Shown here: positions 8,926-16,261 of the stretch, piece after piece | Layout: every line of letters begins with the position of its first letter | Position numbering within the stretch: the stretch's first letter is position 1 | Source of the DNA: an uncultured Blautia sp. | Lineage (GTDB): Bacteria; Bacillota; Clostridia; Lachnospirales; Lachnospiraceae | Length of the DNA stretch: 64,000 nucleotides | NCBI GenBank assembly: GCA_958367245.1 | Contig: CATXEA010000003.1 | Location: 62,001 to 126,000 of the forward strand | Direction of reading: 5' to 3' | Translations under genes and position numbers: made by a program | Notes under the pieces: model-generated | What the model was told of the DNA's origin: nothing | Databases searched by the model: none | The model's input: only the letters and a program-made list of their open reading frames with translations

Positions 8926-9642
8926 CTACAATACAAGAAGCCGGTCTACTGTTACGAAATCATATCCCTCTCCGGAGAGCTCATCTGCGATGCGAAGGGC
9001 TGCCTCCACAGAGGTTTCGAAGCCGTCGTGCATGAGAATGATGGCGCCGTCATGGATTTGGGATTCCACGATTCGGCTTACGCTGTCCGGATTCTTTGTT
9101 TTCCAGTCCAGAGTATCAATATCCCAGAATACGGGAAACATGGTAACGGAAAAATCAAGGTCTTTTCTCCATGCGCCGAAGGGCGGACGGATGTAGGAGG
9201 GATAAGTTCCTGTAATTTTAAAGATTTCATTGCTTGTTTTTTCAATTTCTTCTTTTGCGGTGCGCTCGGAAACCCTGTCTAACTGTACATGGTTATAGGT
9301 ATGGTTTCCGATAAGATGACCGTCAGCCTGAATGCGTTCTACCAGATCTTCGTTTCCCGGAATATTTTTGCCCATAAGAAAAAAGGTGGCATGGATTCCA
9401 CGCTCTTTCAGGCCGTCAAGGAGGAGGGGTGTATATTTCCGGCTTGGTCCGTCATCAAAGGTCAGGCTGACTTTCGGGGATTCCAGCCCTTTTTCCGTTG
9501 TCTGTTCCATAAGTCTGATCATGCCCTTTCCGGCAACTGTGACAGCCGCTTTTTTTCGAAAATCCTGACCGGCAGATGGGGGAATTGCCAGAAACAGCAG
9601 TACAACAGGAAAAAGAAAGATAATATATTTCCAATACTTCAA
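8926..9642 (-). CDS. Polysaccharide deacetylase (NodB domain), membrane-anchored or secreted
   Basis: The product has 238 residues. A hydrophobic N-terminus (about 5-22) serves as anchor or signal. The NodB domain follows with SLTFDDGP (D63, D64), HTYNH (H114, H118), RPPFG (152-156), the DTLDW segment and LMHDG (H205). These are the metal-binding and catalytic motifs of carbohydrate esterase family 4, which removes acetyl groups from N-acetylated sugars such as peptidoglycan. The start is TTG at 9642, with CAGGAG just upstream. The likely role is cell-wall modification outside the membrane; the exact substrate is inferred. Confidence 0.92.
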   Translation of the reverse strand: MKYWKYIIFLFPVVLLFLAIPPSAGQDFRKKAAVTVAGKGMIRLMEQTTEKGLESPKVSLTFDDGPSRKYTPLLLDGLKERGIHATFFLMGKNIPGNEDLVERIQADGHLIGNHTYNHVQLDRVSERTAKEEIEKTSNEIFKITGTYPSYIRPPFGAWRKDLDFSVTMFPVFWDIDTLDWKTKNPDSVSRIVESQIHDGAIILMHDGFETSVEAALRIADELSGEGYDFVTVDRLLVL

Positions 9643-9721
9643 GGCAGTCTCCTGTTATGCAGAGAAGTTCTTGGTTTTATTATATGAGAGGATTTGGGGG
9701 ATAGACATTTTGCAAAAGGAA

Positions 9722-9744
9722 AACCCCCATTTTAAATGGGGGTT
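9722..9744 (-). terminator. Terminator downstream of the secreted-protein gene
   Basis: An inverted repeat, AACCCCCAT on one side and ATGGGGGTT on the other, is followed on the minus strand by TTTTCCTTTT. It lies 67 bases past the stop of the 9811-10662 gene and closes that transcript. Confidence 0.8.
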
Positions 9745-9810
9745 GACAACATTTCCCTGGGGGAGTTTTCAATGTGTGACAGCTCTTTTGGATTGTGAGA
9801 TGGAGGGAAA

Positions 9811-10662
9811 TCAGCTATTTTCTGGAGATGCTGCAGTGTCATAAATAACTTTAGAGGAAATATCAGTCATTTGCTGGCTTAAAACCTGTACGCGATAATT
9901 ACCCTTTTTATCAAGATTGATAATTATATCTTCACTTTCATAAGGTATTGTGTCAATTTCCTGACCGTCAAGATAAATTACAACTGCAGCAGGGTTCAAT
10001 ATTTCTGATTCTATTGTTTCTTTTGTGATTGTCATGGTTGATGCAGAAAGCGGTACTGATGTATGGCGTTCTTCGAAGGACAAGTTATCCTTAAATGTTG
10101 CTGCTGTATCTGAAAAATGTTTCCAGTATCTCATAATGACGTTGATTGTACCATACCAGCATCTTTCGTCCGCGGCTTCGCTTACAGGGTAAATTAAATA
10201 ATTTCCAAGAGCTTCGATTGCATCATCTGACGGATTTAAAGAGAAATTATAAAAATCATGGTATTCTTTCAGTGAAGCTTTATCGTTTAAGTCATAATAG
10301 AGTGAAATTGAGGTTTCATCAAGGACGGATTCACAGGCTTCCTTTGAGTGGGTGGTGATAGCTCCTATTTTTGTGTTTTGTTCCTGAGCCTTTTGAACGA
10401 ATTCTGCAAGCTTATCATTTTCACAAAATACGAATTCAATAGCTGGAAGAGCATAGCCGTATGAAGTTTTGCCCAACATTTCAATAGCTTTTGACAATTG
10501 TTCTGAATTCTGTAAATCAGTATCCGTAATCCACACAACTTTCTCCGATTCGGGATTTTTTGAGGGAACTGCGGGTGACTTGGCATGAACAACTGTGCAT
10601 GAAAGTATGCTGGCAGAGAGGATTAAAAATATTAAAAATTTTTTCATAATCTTACTCTTCAT
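9811..10662 (-). CDS. Unrecognised secreted protein divergent from a BlaI/BlaR1-like pair
   Basis: The product has 283 residues and I do not recognise the family. Residues about 7-27 form a signal peptide ending near VHA-KSP. The mature part begins with a segment predicted as alpha/beta (KVVWITDTDL, then IEFVFCENDKL and KIGAITTHSKE), which could be a small Rossmann-like or receptor-like domain. From about residue 225 there is a beta-rich end (AVVIYLDGQEIDTIPYE, then NLDKKGNYRVQVLSQ) that looks like an Ig-like or PEGA-type domain. AAAGGAG precedes the first ATG. The gene is AT-rich compared with its neighbours. It shares its promoter region with blaI-like 10839-11267 and is the likely target of that regulator. 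Confidence 0.7.
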   Translation of the reverse strand: MKSKIMKKFLIFLILSASILSCTVVHAKSPAVPSKNPESEKVVWITDTDLQNSEQLSKAIEMLGKTSYGYALPAIEFVFCENDKLAEFVQKAQEQNTKIGAITTHSKEACESVLDETSISLYYDLNDKASLKEYHDFYNFSLNPSDDAIEALGNYLIYPVSEAADERCWYGTINVIMRYWKHFSDTAATFKDNLSFEERHTSVPLSASTMTITKETIESEILNPAAVVIYLDGQEIDTIPYESEDIIINLDKKGNYRVQVLSQQMTDISSKVIYDTAASPENS

Positions 10663-10713
10663 AAGTTCTCCTTTCTGTTTATAAAATAAATTTACTGTTT
10701 ATATTATAAATAA

Positions 10714-10742
10714 ATAATAACAATTAGAAAAAAGATTGTCAA
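10714..10742 (-). promoter_or_regulatory. Promoter of the secreted-protein gene
   Basis: On the minus strand, TTGACA (10742-10737) and TATTAT (10719-10714) have a 17-base spacer, about 50 bases ahead of the ATG. The -35 box overlaps the candidate -35 of the divergent blaI-like gene within the palindrome ATTGTCAAT. Confidence 0.7.
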
Positions 10743-10764
10743 TATAAAATGTTAATTGTACATT
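10736..10764 (+). promoter_or_regulatory. Candidate promoter of the blaI-like gene
   Basis: TTGTCA (10736-10741), 17 bases, then TACATT (10759-10764). The -10 is imperfect. Its -35 shares bases with the minus-strand promoter, so the two promoters point away from each other over one short core. A TGTACA palindrome lies on the -10. A TATAAT at 10797-10802 is an alternative but has no clear -35. Confidence 0.45.
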
Positions 10765-10838
10765 GATTTTATAAATTAATATATGATATAATGATATTAA
10801 AAACAGGGTTATAAATAATCTGAAAGGAATGGATAAAA

Positions 10839-11267
10839 ATGAAAGGAAAATCATACGAGTTAACTGCTAATGAAGAATTACTGATGAATATTTTCTGGGA
10901 ACAGGGAAGACCTTTGACCAGTGTGGATTTGGGAGAATATCTTACAGAAGAATGCAAAGAGTGGAAAAACGGATATTTGCACAATCTTTTAAAGACATTG
11001 CTGATGGATAAAAAAATGTTGCGTGTCACAGATATTATTCAATATGGAAGACGTTATGCGAAACAATATGAACCGGTTTTTACAAAAGAAGAATATGCGG
11101 CAAAGGTAGTATCAAAATTAAATGTGCCCAAAAGTTCTGTGCCGCAGATTGCATATGCGCTTGTGAAGGAGGTTGCCGGTGAGGATAAAGAAGAAATTAT
11201 ATCTGAACTGGAAAATATCCTGAACAGGCTAAAAGAAGAATGTGAGGAAGGAGAAGCGCTGATATGA
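10839..11267 (+). CDS. BlaI/MecI/CopY-family transcriptional repressor
   Basis: The product has 142 residues. The N-terminal 80 residues form the Penicillinase_R winged helix: LTANEELLMNIFWEQGRPL, then VDLGEYL and a YLHNLLKTLLMDKKML recognition helix and wing. The C-terminal part is helical, for dimer formation. In this family the repressor is cleaved by a BlaR1-type protease when a signal arrives. The next gene encodes exactly such a protease, and their frames overlap by 4 bases (ATGA). GAAAGGAATGG precedes the ATG. Confidence 0.9.
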   Translation: MKGKSYELTANEELLMNIFWEQGRPLTSVDLGEYLTEECKEWKNGYLHNLLKTLLMDKKMLRVTDIIQYGRRYAKQYEPVFTKEEYAAKVVSKLNVPKSSVPQIAYALVKEVAGEDKEEIISELENILNRLKEECEEGEALI

Positions 11268-12403
11268 CGTATTATACGTGTATAAGCTCGGTTGCATCTA
11301 CAATACTGCTTTTTGCGCTTCTCTTTCTGATGAGGAAAAAATGCTGTTTTTCAAATGCATTAGAACCGCGTGTTTTTGTCTTTTTATATGCAATAAGTAT
11401 GCTGCGTTTATTTTTTCCCCTTGATTTTGAAATAACAAAAGGGATTTCCTGTGAAGGTGTTTATTCATGGTTATTTAACTTGCTGTTTATTAAAAAAATA
11501 AAGTTTTTTACGATAGAGATTTCTATAATAAATATACTCGTTGGGATATTTGTAATAGTTTCTGTATTGCAGATACTGCAATATATAAAAATGTATTATA
11601 AAGTAATGCGAGAAACAGAGGAATATGAAGGGTATGAAATAAAACAGCAGAGCAGAGTGATAGAAGAGATTAAAAAGATATATCCGAATCTTCCAGAATG
11701 TATGATAAAAAAGAGCAGAGAGGTAAGGATTCCTTTTACGTTTGGTATTTTTCGAAAGAAAATTGTTTTACCGGATGTAAACTATTCTGATACAGAATTG
11801 TATTATATTCTTTTGCATGAATGCACACATTTGGTAAAGGGAGATTTGATAAAAAAATATGCTATAGATATATGGGGGCGATTTTTCTGGTGGCTGCCGT
11901 TTCATAAATTTATATGCAGAGATATGGAGCAGTTAATTGAAATTCAATGTGATTCGTCCGTCGTAAAAAAAATATCACATCAAAATAAATATGCATATAT
12001 GTCTACGCTTTTAAATGCAGTCAGATATTGCTCAGAAATGGAGTCGGAAGGTAATTCTTCCTCATTGGCATTTTTTCACAGTGAAAACATGCATACAATG
12101 ATTGAACGGTTTCATATTTTAGGAAATGGCAATGGAAAGAAAAAAACAAATTATGTATTCCTGTTTATAGGGATATTGTTGATAGCAGCTTCTTATTTGT
12201 TCGTACCAGTTTCTGCATTTGAACCGGATATTAAAGAAATAGAAAATTCAGGATATACGTCAGTTTCTCCGGAAAATCCAAATCAATATTTATATTATGA
12301 GAATGGAAATTATTTTTTGGTGACAGATACTGAGAAGAAAATACCGATTCCACAGGAACATGTTCAGCATATGCTGGAATCAGGTATAGAAATTAAAAAA
12401 TAA
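11264..12403 (+). CDS. M56 (BlaR1/MecR1-like) membrane metallopeptidase without a penicillin-binding domain
   Basis: The product has 379 residues. Membrane segments lie near residues 9-23, 32-52, 84-108 and 297-316. The zinc-peptidase motif HECTH is at 185-189, with the second ligand region EIQCD at 226-230, both typical of M56. In BlaR1/MecR1 a penicillin-binding sensor domain of about 250 residues follows the last membrane segment; here only about 60 outer residues remain. The signal sensed is therefore probably not a beta-lactam bound by this protein itself. It should cleave the repressor encoded just upstream. Base composition is AT-rich like the rest of this block. Confidence 0.9.
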   Translation: MTYYTCISSVASTILLFALLFLMRKKCCFSNALEPRVFVFLYAISMLRLFFPLDFEITKGISCEGVYSWLFNLLFIKKIKFFTIEISIINILVGIFVIVSVLQILQYIKMYYKVMRETEEYEGYEIKQQSRVIEEIKKIYPNLPECMIKKSREVRIPFTFGIFRKKIVLPDVNYSDTELYYILLHECTHLVKGDLIKKYAIDIWGRFFWWLPFHKFICRDMEQLIEIQCDSSVVKKISHQNKYAYMSTLLNAVRYCSEMESEGNSSSLAFFHSENMHTMIERFHILGNGNGKKKTNYVFLFIGILLIAASYLFVPVSAFEPDIKEIENSGYTSVSPENPNQYLYYENGNYFLVTDTEKKIPIPQEHVQHMLESGIEIKK

Positions 12404-12496
12404 GTATTTAGCTGTATGATGTTGGAAGCAAAAAGATGTCTGAATGATTTTTTCTGTATACCGTGCTGCTTTTGTCTGGCATTTAAGTGCTTTTTC

Positions 12497-12505
12497 TGAT
12501 AAAAT
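12497..12505 (+). promoter_or_regulatory. Extended -10 promoter element ahead of the Rpn leader
   Basis: TG-A-TAAAAT at 12497-12505 is an extended -10 box. No good -35 lies 17 bases upstream. A start near 12512 would put the short leader reading frame about 35 bases into the message. Confidence 0.4.
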
Positions 12506-12546
12506 CAAAGTAAGAAAAAAGCAGAGAAGGTGAGTGAAGGAGTCAA

Positions 12547-12576
12547 ATGTCACTTACAAAAGAGAAAAAGAAATAG
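12547..12576 (+). CDS. Possible 9-residue leader peptide of the Rpn gene
   Basis: ATG 12547 to TAG 12576 encodes MSLTKEKKK. AAGGAG (12537-12542) lies 4 bases ahead, which is close but usable. The stop is 11 bases ahead of the left arm of a hairpin that covers the ribosome site of the downstream nuclease gene. This matches the layout of translational-attenuation leaders such as those of erm genes. That it is translated is inference. Confidence 0.45.
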   Translation: MSLTKEKKK

Positions 12577-12587
12577 AGCATACATTT

Positions 12588-12650
12588 CGAGGAATCCTTT
12601 TATGTACGGAAGATAACGATACATAAGTTCAGGAAAGGAGAATCCTCGTG
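12588..12650 (+). promoter_or_regulatory. Hairpin sequestering the ribosome-binding site of the Rpn gene
   Basis: Left arm 12588-12593 pairs with 12643-12648, and 12595-12600 pairs with 12634-12639, giving 6+6 bp around a small internal loop. A further 6-bp stem (12601-12606 with 12620-12625) caps it. The right arm contains AAAGGAG (12634-12640) and the first base of the GTG start codon. When folded, the message should be poorly translated. Confidence 0.6.
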
Positions 12651-13589
12651 GGAAATCATACTATTTTTGATGATGTTTTCCGGACGATGCTGGAAAAAAT
12701 GCCGGAGCTTGTTATTCCGCTGATCAATGAAGTTTTCGGCACAGAGTATCCGGAAGATATTCCCATTATTCAAAAGAGAAACGAGCATGAGACAAAAAGC
12801 GGCGAGATTATTACGGATTCCCATCTGTTTATCGGGAACAGGGTCTATCACATTGAATGCCAGAGTACCAGTGATCCCACAATGGTCATCCGTATGATTG
12901 AATATGATTTTGCAACAGCTCTTGAATATGCACAAAGAGAAAACGGAAAAGTCCGTATATATTTTCCGCATTCCTGCGTACTATATCTTCGTGGAAAGTA
13001 TGGAGCAGATATGCTGGAGATGAAAATAGTGATGCCGGATGGCAGTCTGGTCGATTATCATGTGCCCATCATTCGGATGGAACAGTATACGAGAGATGGA
13101 ATCTTCCGGAAAAAACTGCTGTTTCTGCTTCCGTTCTATGCTATACGCTATGAAAAGCAGAAAAGAGAACTGGAAGAAAATACAGAGAAACTGGACAGCC
13201 TGCTGTCCGAATACCGTCTCATCGAAAAGCATCTGGAAGAAGAGCTTCTTGATAAGGGAAAGGAAAAAGAATACCGGGATTTAATTGAGCTTATTATCCG
13301 AATTGCTGACTACATTTTCGAGGATTCGGGAAAAGCAAGAAAAGGAGTAGGTGATGTTATGGGCGGAAATGTACTGGAACTGGAATCTGACCGACTGATT
13401 CAGCGAGGTTATGAACAGGGAATTGAGCGTGGAATTGAACAGGGCGTTACGCGTGGAGAGGAACAACAGGCGCTGAAAACCGCACGCCTGATGCTGATAG
13501 ACGGGAAATTATCGTTGGAAGAAATCTCCCGTTTTTCAGGGCTGGAACCGGAAAGGATTATACGGTTAAAAAAAGAAGAGAAGTTGTAA
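12648..13589 (+). CDS. Rpn-family recombination-promoting nuclease (PD-(D/E)XK, transposase_31-like)
   Basis: The product has 313 residues. The N-terminal part opens with IFDDVFRTMLEKMPELVIPL as in Rpn/PDDEXK_2 proteins, and the nuclease core is D57 with the E70-x-Q72 pair in YHIECQ. A charged helix (about 165-200) and a glycine-spaced repeat RGYEQGIERGIEQG (about 250-263) follow, then a short C-terminal helical domain. Rpn proteins are DNA endonucleases; some act in phage defence and are held in check by a short protein made from inside the same gene. GTG at 12648 is the start, with AAAGGAG 7 bases upstream inside a hairpin. A C-terminal internal start is also visible. It stands alone between two terminators or promoters. 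Confidence 0.88.
   Translation: MGNHTIFDDVFRTMLEKMPELVIPLINEVFGTEYPEDIPIIQKRNEHETKSGEIITDSHLFIGNRVYHIECQSTSDPTMVIRMIEYDFATALEYAQRENGKVRIYFPHSCVLYLRGKYGADMLEMKIVMPDGSLVDYHVPIIRMEQYTRDGIFRKKLLFLLPFYAIRYEKQKRELEENTEKLDSLLSEYRLIEKHLEEELLDKGKEKEYRDLIELIIRIADYIFEDSGKARKGVGDVMGGNVLELESDRLIQRGYEQGIERGIEQGVTRGEEQQALKTARLMLIDGKLSLEEISRFSGLEPERIIRLKKEEKL
13359..13589 (+). CDS. Possible internally initiated C-terminal Rpn short form (RpnS-like)
   Basis: ATG 13359 is in frame with the nuclease gene and has AAAGGAG at 13341-13347, 11 bases upstream. The product would be 76 residues: MGGNVLELES, the RGYEQGIERG repeat and the C-terminal domain, with no nuclease core. In E. coli rpn genes, a short form made from an internal start blocks the long toxic form. 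The same arrangement is possible here. The spacing is longer than ideal, and expression is not shown. Confidence 0.4.
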   Translation: MGGNVLELESDRLIQRGYEQGIERGIEQGVTRGEEQQALKTARLMLIDGKLSLEEISRFSGLEPERIIRLKKEEKL

Positions 13590-13607
13590 AAAAGATAATT
13601 TATGCCA

Positions 13608-13641
13608 GAAACAGACCGGACAGAAAGTTCCGGTCTGTTTC
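13608..13641 (+). terminator. Terminator of the Rpn gene
   Basis: A perfect 13-bp stem (13608-13620 with 13629-13641) lies 18 bases after the stop. The stem ends in TGTTTC followed by TTCG, so the T run is modest. Confidence 0.85.
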
Positions 13642-13763
13642 TTCGTTATGCTGGTTTTCAACAGACTATAAAAAATAATCGAAAGAAGATACTGCGTCGG
13701 TTTTAAATTTGTGGTAAAATTTTGTTATTATATACAGAAAATCAAAAATAACGGAGCGATATT

Positions 13764-14798
13764 ATGAAAAAGAAAACAATGCTGGCGCTGGGCGCTGCTA
13801 TGGCTGTGGTGATGCTGCTTCTTTATATAACAGGCGACCTGTATTATAAAAGTCTGATGGAAGAAACATTCAGGGAAAGTCAGGACAGCCACAGGTATAC
13901 ATATAAATTTGATATGATCGTGGAAAATCAGGAATCTGCATTCTGGCAGGAGGTTTATAAAAGCGCCAGAGAAAATGCAGCAAAGAATGACGTTCTTCTG
14001 GAGCTTAAAGGCGCGGGATGGAAGACAGATTATGACAAGATAGACTTTATGAATATGAGTATCGCCTCCCAGCCGGACGGAATTATTCTGGAATATAACG
14101 GGGAACCGGGACTGAAAGAAAAAATTGACGAGGCGGCAGACAAGGGAATTCCTGTAGTCACTGTAATGAACGATGCGGGAAAGAGCAGGCGCCAGAGCTT
14201 CATTGGAGTCAGCGAATATCAGCTAGGCACTGCATATGGGGAACAGGTTGCCAGATACATGGATGAAAATACAGAAAATATTCTGATTCTTATGAATCGG
14301 GAAATCGACGATATGAGCAGAAGTCATCTCTATACCCAGATTATGAATGCGGTTACCCGTAACGTAAAAAAAGAGCAGAGAATTGATGTGCGCATGGAGA
14401 ACCTGCTTCCGGCAGGAAGCTTTGAAACAGAAGAAGCAATCTCTGATATTTTCCAGAAATCAGAGGAAATACCGGATATTCTGATATGTATGGATGAAGA
14501 GACAACAGAATGTGTCCGCCAGTCTGTCCTCAACTTTAATCTGGCAGGAAAGGTAAAAATCATAGGGTACTATATATCCGAAGATATCCTCTCCGCTGTG
14601 GAAAAAGGCATCATTTCCGTTACCTGCAATGTGGATACAGAGCAGTTGGGCAGATACAGCGTAGAAGCGCTGACAGATTATCTGAAGGAAGGGCGTTCCA
14701 GCTCCTACTACAGCGTAGATTTAAGCTTTGTGGGAAAAGATGACGTAGACAGAATCAGAAGGGAGGCAATTGCCAATGAAACAGATCAGGTGGAGTAA
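13764..14798 (+). CDS. Membrane-anchored sugar-binding sensor protein (Peripla_BP_4)
   Basis: The product has 344 residues. One membrane segment (about 7-25) lacks a clear cleavage or lipid site, so the protein is probably anchored. The outer part has the type 1 periplasmic-binding fold: FDMIVENQESAFWQEVYKSA, GIPVVTVMNDAGKS, FIGVSEYQLGTAYGEQVARY and ILICMDEETTECV. Its 3' end overlaps the histidine kinase gene by 23 bases, and a response regulator follows. A dedicated binding protein that feeds a LytS/YesM-type kinase is known from XylFII-LytS of clostridia. I infer that this protein senses a sugar and signals through the kinase rather than transporting. ACGGAG precedes the ATG. Confidence 0.85.
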   Translation: MKKKTMLALGAAMAVVMLLLYITGDLYYKSLMEETFRESQDSHRYTYKFDMIVENQESAFWQEVYKSARENAAKNDVLLELKGAGWKTDYDKIDFMNMSIASQPDGIILEYNGEPGLKEKIDEAADKGIPVVTVMNDAGKSRRQSFIGVSEYQLGTAYGEQVARYMDENTENILILMNREIDDMSRSHLYTQIMNAVTRNVKKEQRIDVRMENLLPAGSFETEEAISDIFQKSEEIPDILICMDEETTECVRQSVLNFNLAGKVKIIGYYISEDILSAVEKGIISVTCNVDTEQLGRYSVEALTDYLKEGRSSSYYSVDLSFVGKDDVDRIRREAIANETDQVE

Positions 14799-16260
14799 TT
14801 TTTCCCTTGCCAGCAAGATTGTCATTGAAGTCAGTGTAATTGCCGGGATTCTTTTCGCCATGAACGTGGGATTCTATATGAGAATCAACCGTTCCATGCA
14901 GATGGTGGATAAGGTTTATATGACAAATGCGGATATTACGCAGCTTGCTCAGGCATTCGAGGAAGTACAGGATAATGTATATAGGTATCTTAAGGTAAAA
15001 AGCTCTCAGGCATTGAACGATTATTACCAGAGCGAGGGAAACTACAGAGAGCTTCTGGGAAAGCTCAACGGAGACAATATCAGCGATTCCGGAAAAATTC
15101 TCGAAAAAAATATCCGTAAAATGTCGGAAACCTATCTGGAATATACAGCGCAGACAGTTGCTGCCAAGCGCGGAAGAAACGTGGAAAAATACAAAAAAAG
15201 CTACGACAGCGCAACGGAGCTTTATTATTACATCCAGTCTGCAGTAGATGAATTGAACAAGCAGCAGTTTAAGGTAAACTCCAGCACCTATGCGTCACTT
15301 CGAAGAGTTATGAATTATCTGGAGGTCAGCAATACAGTCTTTATGATTGTTGTAGTGGCAGGAGGCGTATTTCTTCTTATTTTTTCCACAAGGGACATGT
15401 TCCGGCCTCTTACAAATATGTCGGAGACAGCAGCTCTTGTAGGACAGGGTAACTTCAATATGAAAATGCCGGATACAGACGCTCAGGATGAGCTGGGGGT
15501 AGTAACCAGAGCATTTAATACTATGGTGGAGAGCCTTGGCATTTATATGGAAAAAACGAAGGCGAGCATGGAGAAGGAACAGCAGATGATGGAGAGGGAG
15601 CTTTTGATGGAAAATCATCTCAAGGAAGCTCAGCTCAAATATCTGCAGTCTCAGATCAATCCTCATTTTCTTTTTAATTCTCTCAATGCAGGCGCTCAGC
15701 TTGCAATGATGGAGGATGCAGAAAAAACAGGGATTTTTCTTGAAAAAATGGCGGATTTTTTTCGCTATAATGTAAAGAAAGGCGAGGAGGATGCCACTCT
15801 TGAGGAGGAACTGGACGCAGTTGATAACTATATTTATATCCTGAACGTGCGCTTCGCAGGCGACATTCATTTCACCAAGGAAGTGGATGCAGAGGTGGAA
15901 AACGTCCGCGTACCAAGTATGATTCTGCAGCCTGTTGTGGAAAACGCGGTGAATCACGGAATCCGGGACATTGACTGGGAAGGCCATATTGACCTTAAAG
16001 TATGCAGACAGGAGGAACTTCTGGAAATCAGCATCCGTGACAATGGCAAAGGTATGACGCAGTCTCAGATTGAAAAGGTTCTTTCCGGACAGGCGGGGAC
16101 AGATACACAGCAGAGCGATTCCACAGGAATCGGAATGAACAATGTAATCAGCCGTCTGGAATTGTATTATGCGCAGGAAGGGCTTATGAATATTTACAGT
16201 GAAGGGGAAGGAAAGGGAACCGAGGTTGTGATAACGGTCCCTCTTTGTAAGGAGATTTGA
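14776..16260 (+). CDS. YesM-type sensor histidine kinase
   Basis: The product has 494 residues. Membrane segments near 13-35 and 185-205 enclose an outer domain of about 150 residues, followed by HAMP. The His_kinase motif QINPHFLFNSLN places the phosphorylated histidine at H297. The HATPase region shows VVENAVNHGI and DNGKGM. The start is ATG 14776, with GGGAGG 9 bases upstream. It overlaps the sensor-protein gene and is 1 base from the regulator gene. It should phosphorylate the adjacent response regulator in answer to a sugar bound by the upstream protein. Confidence 0.92.
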   Translation: MKQIRWSNFSLASKIVIEVSVIAGILFAMNVGFYMRINRSMQMVDKVYMTNADITQLAQAFEEVQDNVYRYLKVKSSQALNDYYQSEGNYRELLGKLNGDNISDSGKILEKNIRKMSETYLEYTAQTVAAKRGRNVEKYKKSYDSATELYYYIQSAVDELNKQQFKVNSSTYASLRRVMNYLEVSNTVFMIVVVAGGVFLLIFSTRDMFRPLTNMSETAALVGQGNFNMKMPDTDAQDELGVVTRAFNTMVESLGIYMEKTKASMEKEQQMMERELLMENHLKEAQLKYLQSQINPHFLFNSLNAGAQLAMMEDAEKTGIFLEKMADFFRYNVKKGEEDATLEEELDAVDNYIYILNVRFAGDIHFTKEVDAEVENVRVPSMILQPVVENAVNHGIRDIDWEGHIDLKVCRQEELLEISIRDNGKGMTQSQIEKVLSGQAGTDTQQSDSTGIGMNNVISRLELYYAQEGLMNIYSEGEGKGTEVVITVPLCKEI

Positions 16261-16261
16261 A

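Noticed and set aside
13391..13460. Nucleotide repeats in the Rpn gene as a possible mobile-element end
   Set aside because: They encode the regular glycine-spaced helix of the protein in frame; no matching terminal repeat or target duplication was found.
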